Shown piece by piece: positions 26,965 through 34,927 of a DNA stretch of 64,000 bases. The notes below the pieces were generated by a model. The model had not been told where the DNA came from. It saw only the letters and a program-made list of their open reading frames with translations, and made no database searches. Within the stretch, counting starts at the first letter, position 1. Each line of letters opens with the position of its first letter. The position numbers were made by a program, and so were the translations under genes. The DNA is from CAYNFR01 sp964396595 (lineage in GTDB: Bacteria > Bacteroidota > Bacteroidia > Chitinophagales > Saprospiraceae), in NCBI GenBank assembly GCA_964396595.1, contig CAYNFR010000015.1, positions 1 through 64,000 on the forward strand. The letters are read 5' to 3'.

Positions 26965-26999
26965 AGCCGAAGAGAGCAATATTCTTCGGCTTTTTTTTT
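26965..26999 (+). terminator. Rho-independent terminator after the M16 pair
   Basis: Perfect 9-bp stem AGCCGAAGA (26965-26973) and TCTTCGGCT (26983-26991), 9-nt loop, then nine T. It closes the two-gene M16 operon. Confidence 0.9.
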
Positions 27000-27085
27000 G
27001 AGCGTAGAGATTAATATACCTCACCAGAATAGAGGAATTCAAATCATTGAATTATATTCAGCACTGAATCAATAAGATTATCCTA

Positions 27086-28138
27086 ATGAAATGTATACAC
27101 GCTACCCTATTAAGTGTTTTATTACTAACAGTAAGTTCCTGTAGGAGACATTGCACTTGTGATCACAACAAAAGTGCATCATATCTGGATTATTCCTCAA
27201 AAGATGATGTACTCTCCGGAGGTGTCAAATTGATCCCCGTGAATACCTCTAAGGGAACTTTTAATGTATGGACTAAAAGAGTAGGCAACAATCCTACCCA
27301 AAAAATTCTCTTTCTTCACGGAGGGCCGGGAGCAACCCATGAATATTGGGAGTGCATGGACTCTTATTTGCCGAAGGCAGGAATAGAATATTACTATTAT
27401 GATCAGCTCGAGTCATATTACTCTGATAAACCATCTGATCCGGATTTATGGAATATCGAACATTTTGTTGAAGAAGTTGAGCAAGTGAGACAAGCATTGG
27501 GATTGACGAAAGATAACTTTTTTCTGTGCGGCCATTCTTGGGGAGGTATTCTGGCAATCGAATATGCATTAAAGTATCAAGATAATCTCAAAGGACTCAT
27601 AATCTCCAATATGGTACCCTCTATACCCGATTACATCCATTACGCCAATAATGTCCTCGGACCAAAACTTGAACCCGATGTTCTCAGAGAAATCAGAGAA
27701 CTAGAAGCGCAAGGGGATTACACTAATCCGCGTTACAGTGAGCTTGTTTATACGCATTATTATCCAAGACATGTACTTCGTATACCCCTCGATCAATGGC
27801 CCGATCCCGTAAATCGCGCGTTCGCCAATATCAATTATGACATGTATCTCGCCATGCAAGGCCCTAGCGAATTCGGAATAGTGGGAGATGCACTACTCAA
27901 GACTTGGGATAGAAAAAACGATCTTCAACAGATCAAAGTACCCTCTCTTAGTATCGGTGCACAGCATGACACCATGGATCCAGAACAGATGAAATGGATG
28001 GCTTCACAATGGCCTGACGGCCAATATTTGCACTGTCCTGATGGTAGTCATATGGCCATGTACGATGACCAAAAAACCTACATGGCTGGCCTCATCAAAT
28101 TCGTTAAAGAAGTAGATGCTCGACGCAATGTTAAATAA
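27086..28138 (+). CDS. Proline iminopeptidase-like alpha/beta hydrolase (S33), lipoprotein
   Basis: A 350-residue alpha/beta hydrolase with an N-terminal lipoprotein-type signal (LLLTVSSC, Cys at 19). The oxyanion motif HGGPG is at 78-82, the nucleophile elbow GHSWGG at 149-154 (Ser151), the acid in GAQHDTMDP and the His in GSHMAMYD, all typical of prolyl aminopeptidases, which release N-terminal proline from peptides. A periplasmic or surface location would suit peptide scavenging. Substrate preference is not certain; some relatives hydrolyse esters or tripeptides. Confidence 0.88.
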   Translation: MKCIHATLLSVLLLTVSSCRRHCTCDHNKSASYLDYSSKDDVLSGGVKLIPVNTSKGTFNVWTKRVGNNPTQKILFLHGGPGATHEYWECMDSYLPKAGIEYYYYDQLESYYSDKPSDPDLWNIEHFVEEVEQVRQALGLTKDNFFLCGHSWGGILAIEYALKYQDNLKGLIISNMVPSIPDYIHYANNVLGPKLEPDVLREIRELEAQGDYTNPRYSELVYTHYYPRHVLRIPLDQWPDPVNRAFANINYDMYLAMQGPSEFGIVGDALLKTWDRKNDLQQIKVPSLSIGAQHDTMDPEQMKWMASQWPDGQYLHCPDGSHMAMYDDQKTYMAGLIKFVKEVDARRNVK

Positions 28139-28841
28139 ACTATTTATCAACAATCCGCACCCTATGCGCGGCGTAGGAATGTTGGCATTATTAATGTTGC
28201 CATTCATACTGTGGATGAATAGTCTCGCTCCGGACAAAAGCAAGATTCCACAAGGCTATAGCAGCACCATTATTGCATTCGAACTGATAAATAATCAGAC
28301 TGAGCTCGAAGAAGTCTTGACCCCACTGACATCAGAAGAAATGAGCAATCTCGATCGCTTAAACTATGTGGATTTTGGTTTCATGATTGTTTACTCGCTT
28401 TTCATGAGCTTATTTGCCTATGGCCTCCATCGGATGAAAGAAAGCCGGTTGACATATATCTTGATTATCATACCATTGTTCATATGCATTGCCGATATAT
28501 ACGAGAATATCAATTTACTGCATCTGACGGAGCTCTATCGGAGTAGTCTATGGGAGAATATCACGAAGGTGATCACTCAATTAAAATGGTCCACATGGAC
28601 GAAATGGTATCTACTGGCAGTACAGATGAGTGGTCTTGGTGCCGCAATATTATGGAGAGTCCGATCTTGGGAGAGATTTTTAGCATTGTTACTTGTTATT
28701 CCTTTGATACTTAGTTTGTTTACTTTGTTTGTAAACTTTCGGATGATAAATGACTTATTGACTCAGAGCATATTTTTTGCCTTCTTAGTACTGATTTTAT
28801 TTTGCTTCAGCTATCAATCAACAGCCCCATCAAAGAATTAA
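28116..28841 (+). CDS. Integral membrane protein of unknown function
   Basis: A 241-residue protein with about six hydrophobic segments (near residues 22-37, 88-106, 115-135, 165-180, 188-208 and 215-233) and no motif I recognise. The first ATG overlaps the end of the S33 peptidase gene by 23 nt; a second in-frame ATG at 28128 is equally possible. The overlap suggests co-transcription with that gene. No function should be assigned. Confidence 0.65.
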   Translation: MLDAMLNKLFINNPHPMRGVGMLALLMLPFILWMNSLAPDKSKIPQGYSSTIIAFELINNQTELEEVLTPLTSEEMSNLDRLNYVDFGFMIVYSLFMSLFAYGLHRMKESRLTYILIIIPLFICIADIYENINLLHLTELYRSSLWENITKVITQLKWSTWTKWYLLAVQMSGLGAAILWRVRSWERFLALLLVIPLILSLFTLFVNFRMINDLLTQSIFFAFLVLILFCFSYQSTAPSKN

Positions 28842-28875
28842 TTACCAAAATCATAACCCTTTTACCATCTATAGT

Positions 28876-29457
28876 ATGCCGAACGCAGATTTAATTAAGC
28901 GCATTATTCGCAGAAGACGTTCTATTTTTCCACCTTCTTTTTCTGACAAAATAGTAGATGAAGAACTTATCCATGAAATTCTTGAAAGTGCCAACTGGGC
29001 ACCGACCCATCGCAAGACAGAACCATGGAGATTTCACATAATCACAGGTGCATCTAAGCAACCTTTGATAGATTACGCTTCACGTTGGTATCAGAAGAAT
29101 ACTGACCCGGCGCATTTTTCATCATTCAAACTCGATAAGATAGCCAAAAACATCAATTCTAGCAGTCATATCATTGCCATCGTATGGCATAGTGACCCAT
29201 CAGCATCCGTGCCCGAGTGGGAAGAGATAGCCGCCATTGGATGTGCTGTTCAGAATATGTGGCTACACTTAAGTGAGCGGGGTATCGGTGGATACTGGAG
29301 TACACCCGATTACGCCTTAGAAAGCGGAAAATTTCTGAAGCTCCACGAAAACGAAAAATGCCTCGGTTGGTTTTATCTAGGTGTCCCTCGTGAAGATGCC
29401 CCGCTCATCGAATCGAGCAGAAACCCAATAGAAGATAAGCTTACATGGCATAAATGA
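28876..29457 (+). CDS. Nitroreductase family protein
   Basis: A 193-residue FMN-dependent oxidoreductase of the nitroreductase fold. The start RRRSIFPPSF with the Arg-Arg-Ser FMN contact, ANWAPTHRKTEPWRF, IGCAVQNMWLHLSERGIGGYWST and GWFYLGVPRED match the short YdjA-like branch. Physiological substrate unknown; such enzymes reduce nitro groups or other electron acceptors with NAD(P)H. It overlaps the next gene by 4 nt (ATGA), indicating coupling. Confidence 0.88.
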   Translation: MPNADLIKRIIRRRRSIFPPSFSDKIVDEELIHEILESANWAPTHRKTEPWRFHIITGASKQPLIDYASRWYQKNTDPAHFSSFKLDKIAKNINSSSHIIAIVWHSDPSASVPEWEEIAAIGCAVQNMWLHLSERGIGGYWSTPDYALESGKFLKLHENEKCLGWFYLGVPREDAPLIESSRNPIEDKLTWHK

Positions 29458-30257
29458 AATCAGAAAGCATCTCGATAATCGGTTGCGGCTGGCTCGGACT
29501 CGCATTGGCCAAAGAACTCCGTCAGTCTTATCACATAAAAGGATCAACTACCAGAGCTGAAAAATTGCTTCACCTTAAAGAACTAGGTATAGAAGCGTAT
29601 ATCTACAATGCGAGCGAAGCGCAAGAGGCTTCTATTGTAGGACTCTTTGATGCAGAACAACTCATCATCACTATACCACCGCTTTCAAGACAAGAGCATA
29701 TGCTGGCTAGCTATCCGGATCGAGTAACCCAGATCATTGAGCAGGCTAGAGAGAATAAAGTGCGCAGGATCATTTTTACTAGTAGCACGGGCATATATCC
29801 CGATACAAATAAAGTTGTAACTGAATCCACACCAATAACACCCACGACCCTCAAGCAAGAAAAGCTACTGGCTGCAGAAGAGCAAATTAAATCGGCCGAA
29901 ATACCTTATATCATTCTACGTCTAGCAGGACTTTACGGTGATGGTCGTGAGCCGGGAACATGGTTTTCAGGTAAAACAAATCTATCAGGAGGCCTGACGC
30001 CGATTAATATGATCCATCAGACCGATGTGGTGAATGTCATCAAATATTTACTTGCTCGGCACTTTATCAAAAACGAAATATTTAATATCTGTCACCCGGA
30101 TCACCCTACCAAAAAGGAGTTTTATACGTACCATGCAATAAAAAAAGGGTTTGAACCACCTCTTTGGAGAGAGACTCAAGACCCTTTCAAGATTGTATCC
30201 TCTGACAAAATCCAAGATCTCATCAGAGGGAATGTTCACTTCGGCAAAAGCTTCTAA
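29454..30257 (+). CDS. NAD(P)-dependent epimerase-like SDR (YeeZ-type)
   Basis: A 267-residue extended SDR. The N-terminal dinucleotide motif is GCGWLGLALA (10-19), followed by GSTTRAEKL, the strand-4 segment RRIIFTSSTGIYPD and RLAGLYGDGREPG. The classical YxxxK pair is not obvious, as in YeeZ-like proteins, so epimerase chemistry is doubtful and NAD(P) binding is the safer statement. It overlaps the nitroreductase by four bases. Confidence 0.82.
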   Translation: MKSESISIIGCGWLGLALAKELRQSYHIKGSTTRAEKLLHLKELGIEAYIYNASEAQEASIVGLFDAEQLIITIPPLSRQEHMLASYPDRVTQIIEQARENKVRRIIFTSSTGIYPDTNKVVTESTPITPTTLKQEKLLAAEEQIKSAEIPYIILRLAGLYGDGREPGTWFSGKTNLSGGLTPINMIHQTDVVNVIKYLLARHFIKNEIFNICHPDHPTKKEFYTYHAIKKGFEPPLWRETQDPFKIVSSDKIQDLIRGNVHFGKSF

Positions 30258-30654
30258 AGCAATCTTAGTTCTTTATAGACTACTCTTTCGAGTCTATTTG
30301 TGGCTCAATATACAATTAAATTGACTGTTTTCTCTTATTAACAGGAAAAAAGTCATCTGAAATTTTCATTCCTAGAAAAAATCCTACAATAATCGTTGTA
30401 ATCTGAATCATCATCATGTGTTGGTTTGGTTTTTTGGGTTATCGTAAAATAGGGGTATGCTATAAAGACTCCTTTTTTAGATATTACCCTCACCCGGATT
30501 TCTGTAATTTATACCTATAGAATAATCATAATATGACAAACATTGTACCAAATCATTGATTCGCCATGCCTTAAATGCAGTTTGAATAACGAATCTTGAT
30601 AAAATAAACGTAAGACGAGACTAAAAAAAATACGTAAAACGGACAAATGTTAAA
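30258..30654. other. 397-bp intergenic region, no gene
   Basis: Lies between the convergent SDR gene and ilvA. A short stem TAGACT/AGTCTA at 30279-30296 follows the SDR gene but has only a weak T-stretch. The motif ACGTAA(G/A)AC occurs twice near 30610 and 30632. I see no coding sequence. Confidence 0.5.
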
Positions 30655-31902
30655 TTACACGATGAGTTCGAAGAGCATAGGACTTTTGTTCAAGTGCTGA
30701 TAGTCTATACCTGCTTGCGACATTCTCTCTATTAAAGGCTCGTAGTCACCCGGTTCTTTAAATTCGATGCCGATGACTGCCGGACCACTCTCGCGGTTGT
30801 TTTTCTTGACATATTCGAATCTGACAATATCATCATTAGGCCCGAGGACTTTCAAAAATTCCAATAGTGCTCCTGCCCGTTGTGGAAATCTGATGATAAA
30901 ATAATGTTTCTTTCCTTCGTACAAGAGTGACCGCTCCTTTATCTCTTCAGTACGTAAAATATCATTATTGCCGCCACTGAGAATACACACTACTGTTTTG
31001 CCTTTGATCTTTTTCGCCAGGACATCCAGTGCACTTATCGTACTGGCACATGCGGGCTCTACTACAATAGCTTCTTCGTTATAGAGTTCTAGAATGGTCG
31101 TACACATTTTCCCTTCCGCTATGGCAATATGCTGATCTACGACCTCCTTGCATATCTCAAGATTGATCTTTCCCACCTTCTTTGTGGCAATTCCATCCGC
31201 AAAAGGATCTATCCTATCCAGTGTTACTACCCTACCCGCATCAAGTGCAGCCTTTAATGACGCTGCTCCGAGGGCTTCAACTGCCACAATACGCGTCTGT
31301 GGACTCATATGCTTAAAATATGCGCCCATGCCTGCAATCAATCCACCTCCACCTACAGAAACGATCAGATAGTCGATCGGGTCAGGGCATTGCTCCAGAA
31401 CCTCCAATGCAACAGTTCCTTGCCCGACAATTACATCTTGGTCATCGAATGGATGAATGTAGCTTAACTCATTTTTAAAACCATAATCATCCGCCGCCGC
31501 ACTGCTGTCATCATAGGTGTCTCCCACCAAGATAATTTTTACCCACTCCCCACCGAAGTATTCCACCCTATTGATTTTTTGCTTTGGAGTGGTGGTGGGC
31601 ATAAAAATAGTGCCCTTGATCTTCAATCGTTTACAGGCCAAAGCCACCCCTTGAGCATGATTTCCTGCGCTGGCGCAGACAACACCTCGCTCTGCCTCTT
31701 CCGGGCTGAGCTTTGTCATCTTGTAATATGCACCTCTAATCTTGAACGACCTCACGACCTGCATATCTTCCCGCTTGAGATAAACCTTAGCGCCGTATCT
31801 ATCAGAAAGATTTTTATTTAATTCGAGGGGCGTCACATTTATGACCTCCTTTAAAACTTCATGCGCCTCTGCAATCGAATTAACTGTAACCATGTTCAGC
31901 AT
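30655..31902 (-). CDS. ilvA: Threonine dehydratase (biosynthetic)
   Basis: PLP enzyme that makes 2-oxobutyrate from threonine, entry to isoleucine synthesis. The 415-residue protein carries the PLP-Lys motif VVRSFKIRGAYY, ASAGNHAQGVA and the glycine loop SVGGGGLIAGMG. The last 85 residues (YFIIRFPQRAGALLEFL onward) form one ACT-like regulatory domain, fewer than the two of E. coli IlvA but usual for this shorter type. A downstream ATG at 31893 is an alternative start. It lies about 7.5 kb from the leu/ilv operon, which lacks ilvA and ilvE. Confidence 0.94.
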   Translation of the reverse strand: MLNMVTVNSIAEAHEVLKEVINVTPLELNKNLSDRYGAKVYLKREDMQVVRSFKIRGAYYKMTKLSPEEAERGVVCASAGNHAQGVALACKRLKIKGTIFMPTTTPKQKINRVEYFGGEWVKIILVGDTYDDSSAAADDYGFKNELSYIHPFDDQDVIVGQGTVALEVLEQCPDPIDYLIVSVGGGGLIAGMGAYFKHMSPQTRIVAVEALGAASLKAALDAGRVVTLDRIDPFADGIATKKVGKINLEICKEVVDQHIAIAEGKMCTTILELYNEEAIVVEPACASTISALDVLAKKIKGKTVVCILSGGNNDILRTEEIKERSLLYEGKKHYFIIRFPQRAGALLEFLKVLGPNDDIVRFEYVKKNNRESGPAVIGIEFKEPGDYEPLIERMSQAGIDYQHLNKSPMLFELIV

Positions 31903-31909
31903 TGTCGCG

Positions 31910-31917
31910 CAAAGGTA
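31910..31917 (-). promoter_or_regulatory. -7 box immediately before ilvA
   Basis: Minus-strand TACCTTTG, a common form of TAnnTTTG in Bacteroidota, ends only 7 nt before the ATG at 31902. Transcription would start at or near that codon, so ilvA mRNA would be leaderless or translation would start at the second ATG (31893). Confidence 0.5.
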
Positions 31918-32148
31918 TGATCTTCAATTACATCTATCTTCATTATGTACCAGTGAGATTTAGCTGTATAATCATCATTGACTTATATCCCTATTTTAGC
32001 TCAAGCCTTTGACCGCAGATCACCAGAGAGAATAAAATACTAAATCGCTCTAATATCATCAAAGTTGATAAACTTATATTTCTCCATTGTCGAAATATAC
32101 CTATCTATATTCGGTGTTAATATATTCTATAAAATATTTGTCCGAATA
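31918..32148. other. AT-rich gene-free stretch upstream of the orphan transcription unit
   Basis: First part of an 889-bp gene-free region (31903-32791). Many AT runs, no open frame of note. The rest is described under the promoter, ncRNA and terminator entries that follow; 32643-32791 holds nothing I can identify. Confidence 0.5.
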
Positions 32149-32180
32149 TTTGGAGTATATCAAAAGTTGTTATATATTTG
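32149..32180 (+). promoter_or_regulatory. Complete Bacteroidota promoter with no protein gene downstream
   Basis: TTTG (32149-32152), a 20-bp spacer, and TATATTTG (32173-32180): a full match to the TTTG-N19-21-TAnnTTTG consensus and the best promoter in the window. Transcription would start near 32187 on the plus strand, where no protein gene follows. Confidence 0.7.
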
Positions 32181-32186
32181 AGCTAT

Positions 32187-32642
32187 TGTTAATCAGTTCT
32201 CTTACAATACGTTCATTGACATCTTAAACAGATAACTTAAGGCAAAAATGATAGTTAGACCTACTATTATTGTGCATTGTTCTTTACAATAATTTAGCTT
32301 TCCCTAGGACAATGTCTTTAAGTGTTGATTTATAACAATAACGTAGCGAAGAGAACATAAATCATTATTCAATATGAGTCCACCAGACTCGTTCATTGGC
32401 AAAGAGATTAACATCATTGACTCTTTGCAAAATGACAAAAATTATCGCTCCTCGACTAGAATCGAATAGTAAAATAAAGGGTCTCGCTTTAAATGCAGAA
32501 CCAACATACAATATGATATATTCCTTACTTATTCGATCAGATTTGATGAATGAAAATCCCGAGGGATGAGAACATTGAATTAAGGAGAGTGATAAGGAAC
32601 ATTGGCCGGATAATTACTTCTAAGTAGTTATCCGGCTTTTTT
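32187..32642 (+). ncRNA. Candidate structured RNA or rRNA-operon leader relic
   Basis: About 455 nt bounded by a consensus promoter and a strong terminator, without a convincing protein. It contains GTTCATTGACAT at 32211-32222, which resembles the boxA-like sequence that I recall from Bacteroidota rRNA leaders and spacers, and the nine-mer CGTTCATTG again at 32390. Hairpins include GAGTC/GACTC (32376-32390), GCAAAGAG/CTCTTTGC (32399-32428) and ATCCC/GGGAT near 32560. No 16S, 23S, tRNA, tmRNA, RNase P or SRP signature was recognised. One 31-codon frame (32374-32469) has no ribosome-binding site. It may be a regulatory RNA or a leftover rRNA leader; the sequence cannot decide. Confidence 0.45.
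32605..32642 (+). terminator. Strong orphan Rho-independent terminator
   Basis: GCCGGATAA (32605-32613) pairs with TTATCCGGC (32628-32636), with further pairing inside (ACTT/AAGT), then six T. The T-run is on the plus strand only, so it ends a plus-strand transcript although the nearest annotated genes on both sides are on the minus strand. Confidence 0.85.
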
Positions 32643-32791
32643 ATTTCTCTGCTGACCAACTATGATCCGGCACTAGGTAGTCATAGACCTGAGAATAACG
32701 TGCTTAGTCTCTTACAAAGCACTAAGCTGAGAAAGAGGAAATTAACGTTGATTAAAAACCTATCCAATTTTGGCCTAATGTATTGCACTTG

Positions 32792-33490
32792 CTATTCCTG
32801 CACAACCAATGGACGAGAAGAATAATACCGTAATTCAGGCTTGCCTTTATCACGATTGATTAATTCAACCTTGGAGTCCAGCATGACATAATTGATAGGG
32901 TGAGAAGAACCTACAAGGGTATCATTGTAAAAGTAATGAAAGAATAAATCAGCGGCTTCTTTGTTTCGATCTCCATCTATCACCGAAATCAGCTTCAAAT
33001 TTTCGTAAAAATAATTCGACATCTCCCTGAACATATTCCCTGACCATTTCATCTCCCAAAAAGAAAATGGCATCCCGTAACTAGTGTGAACTTCTGCATC
33101 TTTGGCCATAGCATACTTGCCCACTTGTAGTATCGGCCAAATCTTTGTTTTAGCCGAAGCAATATCTGCAGACATCTGCAGCTCCACGCCTGTACTAGAC
33201 AGTTTATAAATGATTAGGGAAGATTTGTTCAGAAAATTATAATTAACTACTACCGGATCCATGTCTTTGCCCGCACTTCTCACTTTTATCGTCATACTTT
33301 TTATCTCCACATTAGGCCTAAACCACTCTACGCCTTCAAAAACGATATTCACGCCATACTTCGCCGCCTGCTCTGTAAATGATAAGAGTCCTTTTTCATT
33401 CGCGTAGGAAGAAATTACAAACAGGGCTTCTTGTCCTTTAACCGTCCACATGAGCATCAATGCGACAGACATAGTTATCATTCTCTTCAT
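32792..33490 (-). CDS. Secreted protein of unknown function
   Basis: A 232-residue protein that I do not recognise. A signal peptide (MKRMITMSVALMLMWTVKGQ) predicts export. The mature part is beta-rich in look, without Cys, and has no catalytic motif that I can name; it ends with a segment YYSSRPLVVQE. It is monocistronic, flanked by long gene-free DNA on both sides, with a -7-like box 15 nt upstream. Confidence 0.6.
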   Translation of the reverse strand: MKRMITMSVALMLMWTVKGQEALFVISSYANEKGLLSFTEQAAKYGVNIVFEGVEWFRPNVEIKSMTIKVRSAGKDMDPVVVNYNFLNKSSLIIYKLSSTGVELQMSADIASAKTKIWPILQVGKYAMAKDAEVHTSYGMPFSFWEMKWSGNMFREMSNYFYENLKLISVIDGDRNKEAADLFFHYFYNDTLVGSSHPINYVMLDSKVELINRDKGKPELRYYSSRPLVVQE

Positions 33491-33505
33491 AGTCTAAATT
33501 TTACC

Positions 33506-33513
33506 CAAAGCTA
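33506..33513 (-). promoter_or_regulatory. -7 box before the secreted unknown
   Basis: Minus-strand TAGCTTTG fits TAnnTTTG and lies 15 nt before the ATG at 33490. No properly spaced TTTG element was found. Confidence 0.4.
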
Positions 33514-34105
33514 ATACTTATCATCAAATATAGAATTATCTAAAGGTAATAAATAACAAAAAAAAGGTATATGTCCGCTCTTAAAGAATATATCTTTTAC
33601 AGTTTGGCCTTCATCTACGTCATGACGTCAGGTAAATTACCATTGCCATAAGTGACAGAATACATAAATCAGCTACAACCCGGCAACCACCACATTCGAT
33701 AAAACACAAAAGCTTCCTAAGATATAACCATCGATACCCCCCTATTCCCGCTAGTGCAGCTTATCAACTTCAGCCGATACTGGTAGGTTTGTAAGACTAA
33801 AATAAAAGCTGACATTTAACATATCAACATTTCACCACTTCCTAACACTTGTAACTCAGAATGATTTACGTAATTACAGACTGTCAATGCAGGGTTCATA
33901 TAAGCCTCAAGCTATAAAAGTAACCCAATGCAGAAGCAGGGTAAAGCCATAAAAACACTACGACGCAGACTCTGTTTACGTCGTGAAGTGATAGAAGCCT
34001 TCAACAATAAATCAAGCCATGAAAGCTCAGCTTTGCTATGCTAGCGAAAGACTGCAATTTGTGCAATCTGCGGAATTTATTAAGTATCCGTAACTATTTA
34101 GGTCA

Positions 34106-34155
34106 TTGCCCTGTAAGGGCAGAATATTGGTGACTACAGGCTTCACCCGTCGTTA
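34106..34155 (+). repeat. REP-like palindromic element
   Basis: GCCCT (34108-34112) pairs with AGGGC (34116-34120), followed by AGAATATTGG and a second imperfect palindrome ACAGGCTTCACCCGTCGT. This layout (GCCCT..AGGGC, AATATTG, CGGGCTT..CCCGT) matches a type of intergenic palindrome often seen in Bacteroidota genomes and is thought to be moved by REP-associated tyrosine transposases (family knowledge, from memory). Confidence 0.5.
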
Positions 34156-34338
34156 AAAGTATGGAATTATTAAAGAATTGTCAAATTTTTTAAAATACAC
34201 AAGTACCCACGAGAGCAGATATGATAACCATTAATAATAGCATAATATAAACCCTTTATTATACTAAATGATGAATCATGTAAGATGAAGATACAAAGAG
34301 GAACTAAAGTGAGTTAAGCATAAAAGCGCACATTAGTG

Positions 34339-34533
34339 GTTAACTTTTTAAAAGAGGAAAGAGGTAACCAGATACAGGCCGCTGCATATTTTGAAATGAA
34401 TATACCTACGGTCAGGCGTATATGGTAGACGTACAGGAAGGAAGGTCTTAAAGGCATACAACCTCGCCAGAGAAGCTCTTTTACATCTTAAAAGATTTCT
34501 GACTTTTCTAACCGCGCCTCGCTCCCCAAGAGC
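34339..34533 (+). pseudogene. Decayed helix-turn-helix transposase fragment
   Basis: In one plus-strand frame the reading is VVNFLKEERGNQIQAAAYF, then EMNIPTVRRIW, a stop codon, TYRKEGLKGIQPRQRS and another stop. The pattern AAYF-x6-TV-x2-W-x2-YR-x2-GL-x-G is the N-terminal helix-turn-helix of IS3/IS630-type transposases or their OrfA. The internal stops and the absence of a DDE domain downstream mark it as a relic. Confidence 0.5.
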
Positions 34534-34565
34534 CACGGGACGAAAGCTACGTCCCCCTTAGACCA

Positions 34566-34585
34566 CGAGACACCTCTGTGTCTCG
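34566..34585. other. Perfect 8-bp hairpin
   Basis: CGAGACAC (34566-34573), loop CTCT, GTGTCTCG (34578-34585). No T-run on either side. A second stem GGGACG/CGTCCC lies just upstream. Role unknown; possibly an eroded transposon end. Confidence 0.4.
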
Positions 34586-34605
34586 AACAGCCTCTGTCGC
34601 CACCT

Positions 34606-34821
34606 TCATATCGCAGGGTCTAGCGTTCTAAACGTCACTTTCTGAACATTAAATCCTAGTAGATCCGCTAGTTCGATACCATTATTATTAAACTGTCTCG
34701 CGCGAGTGGGTTGATCGATGAATGTCCCTTGTACTATTAGAGGCACAAGAAATAATCTCACCTCAGCAGAATCACCGCACAGCCATAAATACAGTAAGGA
34801 ATCGGTGCATCCTTCTCCGAG
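34606..34821 (-). pseudogene. Open minus-strand C-terminal remnant, no start codon
   Basis: Seventy-one codons without a stop but also without ATG, bounded upstream by TAG. The reading contains LLYLWLCGDSAEVRLF, FIDQPTRARQF and GIELADLLGFNVQKV and ends at TGA. It looks protein-like, but I do not recognise the family; it may be the tail of a deleted gene or chance. Confidence 0.25.
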
Positions 34822-34927
34822 CTAGAGATATTTCTGATCTAAAACATAGATTCTGAATTAATACCCCGGCACACTGCTTTCTCCTACTACAACTCATGAT
34901 CAGCGCATATACACTATATTTGATCAC

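Larger units (their letters stand above)
33514..34927. other. Long gene-free region with relics and palindromes
   Basis: The longest stretch without an intact gene. From left to right: a 12-bp perfect palindrome ACGTCATGACGT (33617-33628); an inverted repeat ACGACG/CGTCGT near 33960-33985; a REP-like element (34106-34155); a decayed transposase-like frame (34339-34530); hairpins GGGACG/CGTCCC and CGAGACAC/GTGTCTCG near 34540-34585; and an open minus-strand tail (34606-34821). It looks like a landing site for mobile DNA that has since eroded. Confidence 0.6.

Noticed and set aside
32374..32469. 31-codon plus-strand open frame in the orphan transcription unit
   Set aside because: No ribosome-binding site, low-complexity composition, and hairpins overlap the start; it is more likely chance.
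33617..33628. ACGTCATGACGT palindrome as a regulatory site
   Set aside because: Perfect but isolated, 127 bp from the nearest start and without a partner copy; reported only as part of the gene-free region.
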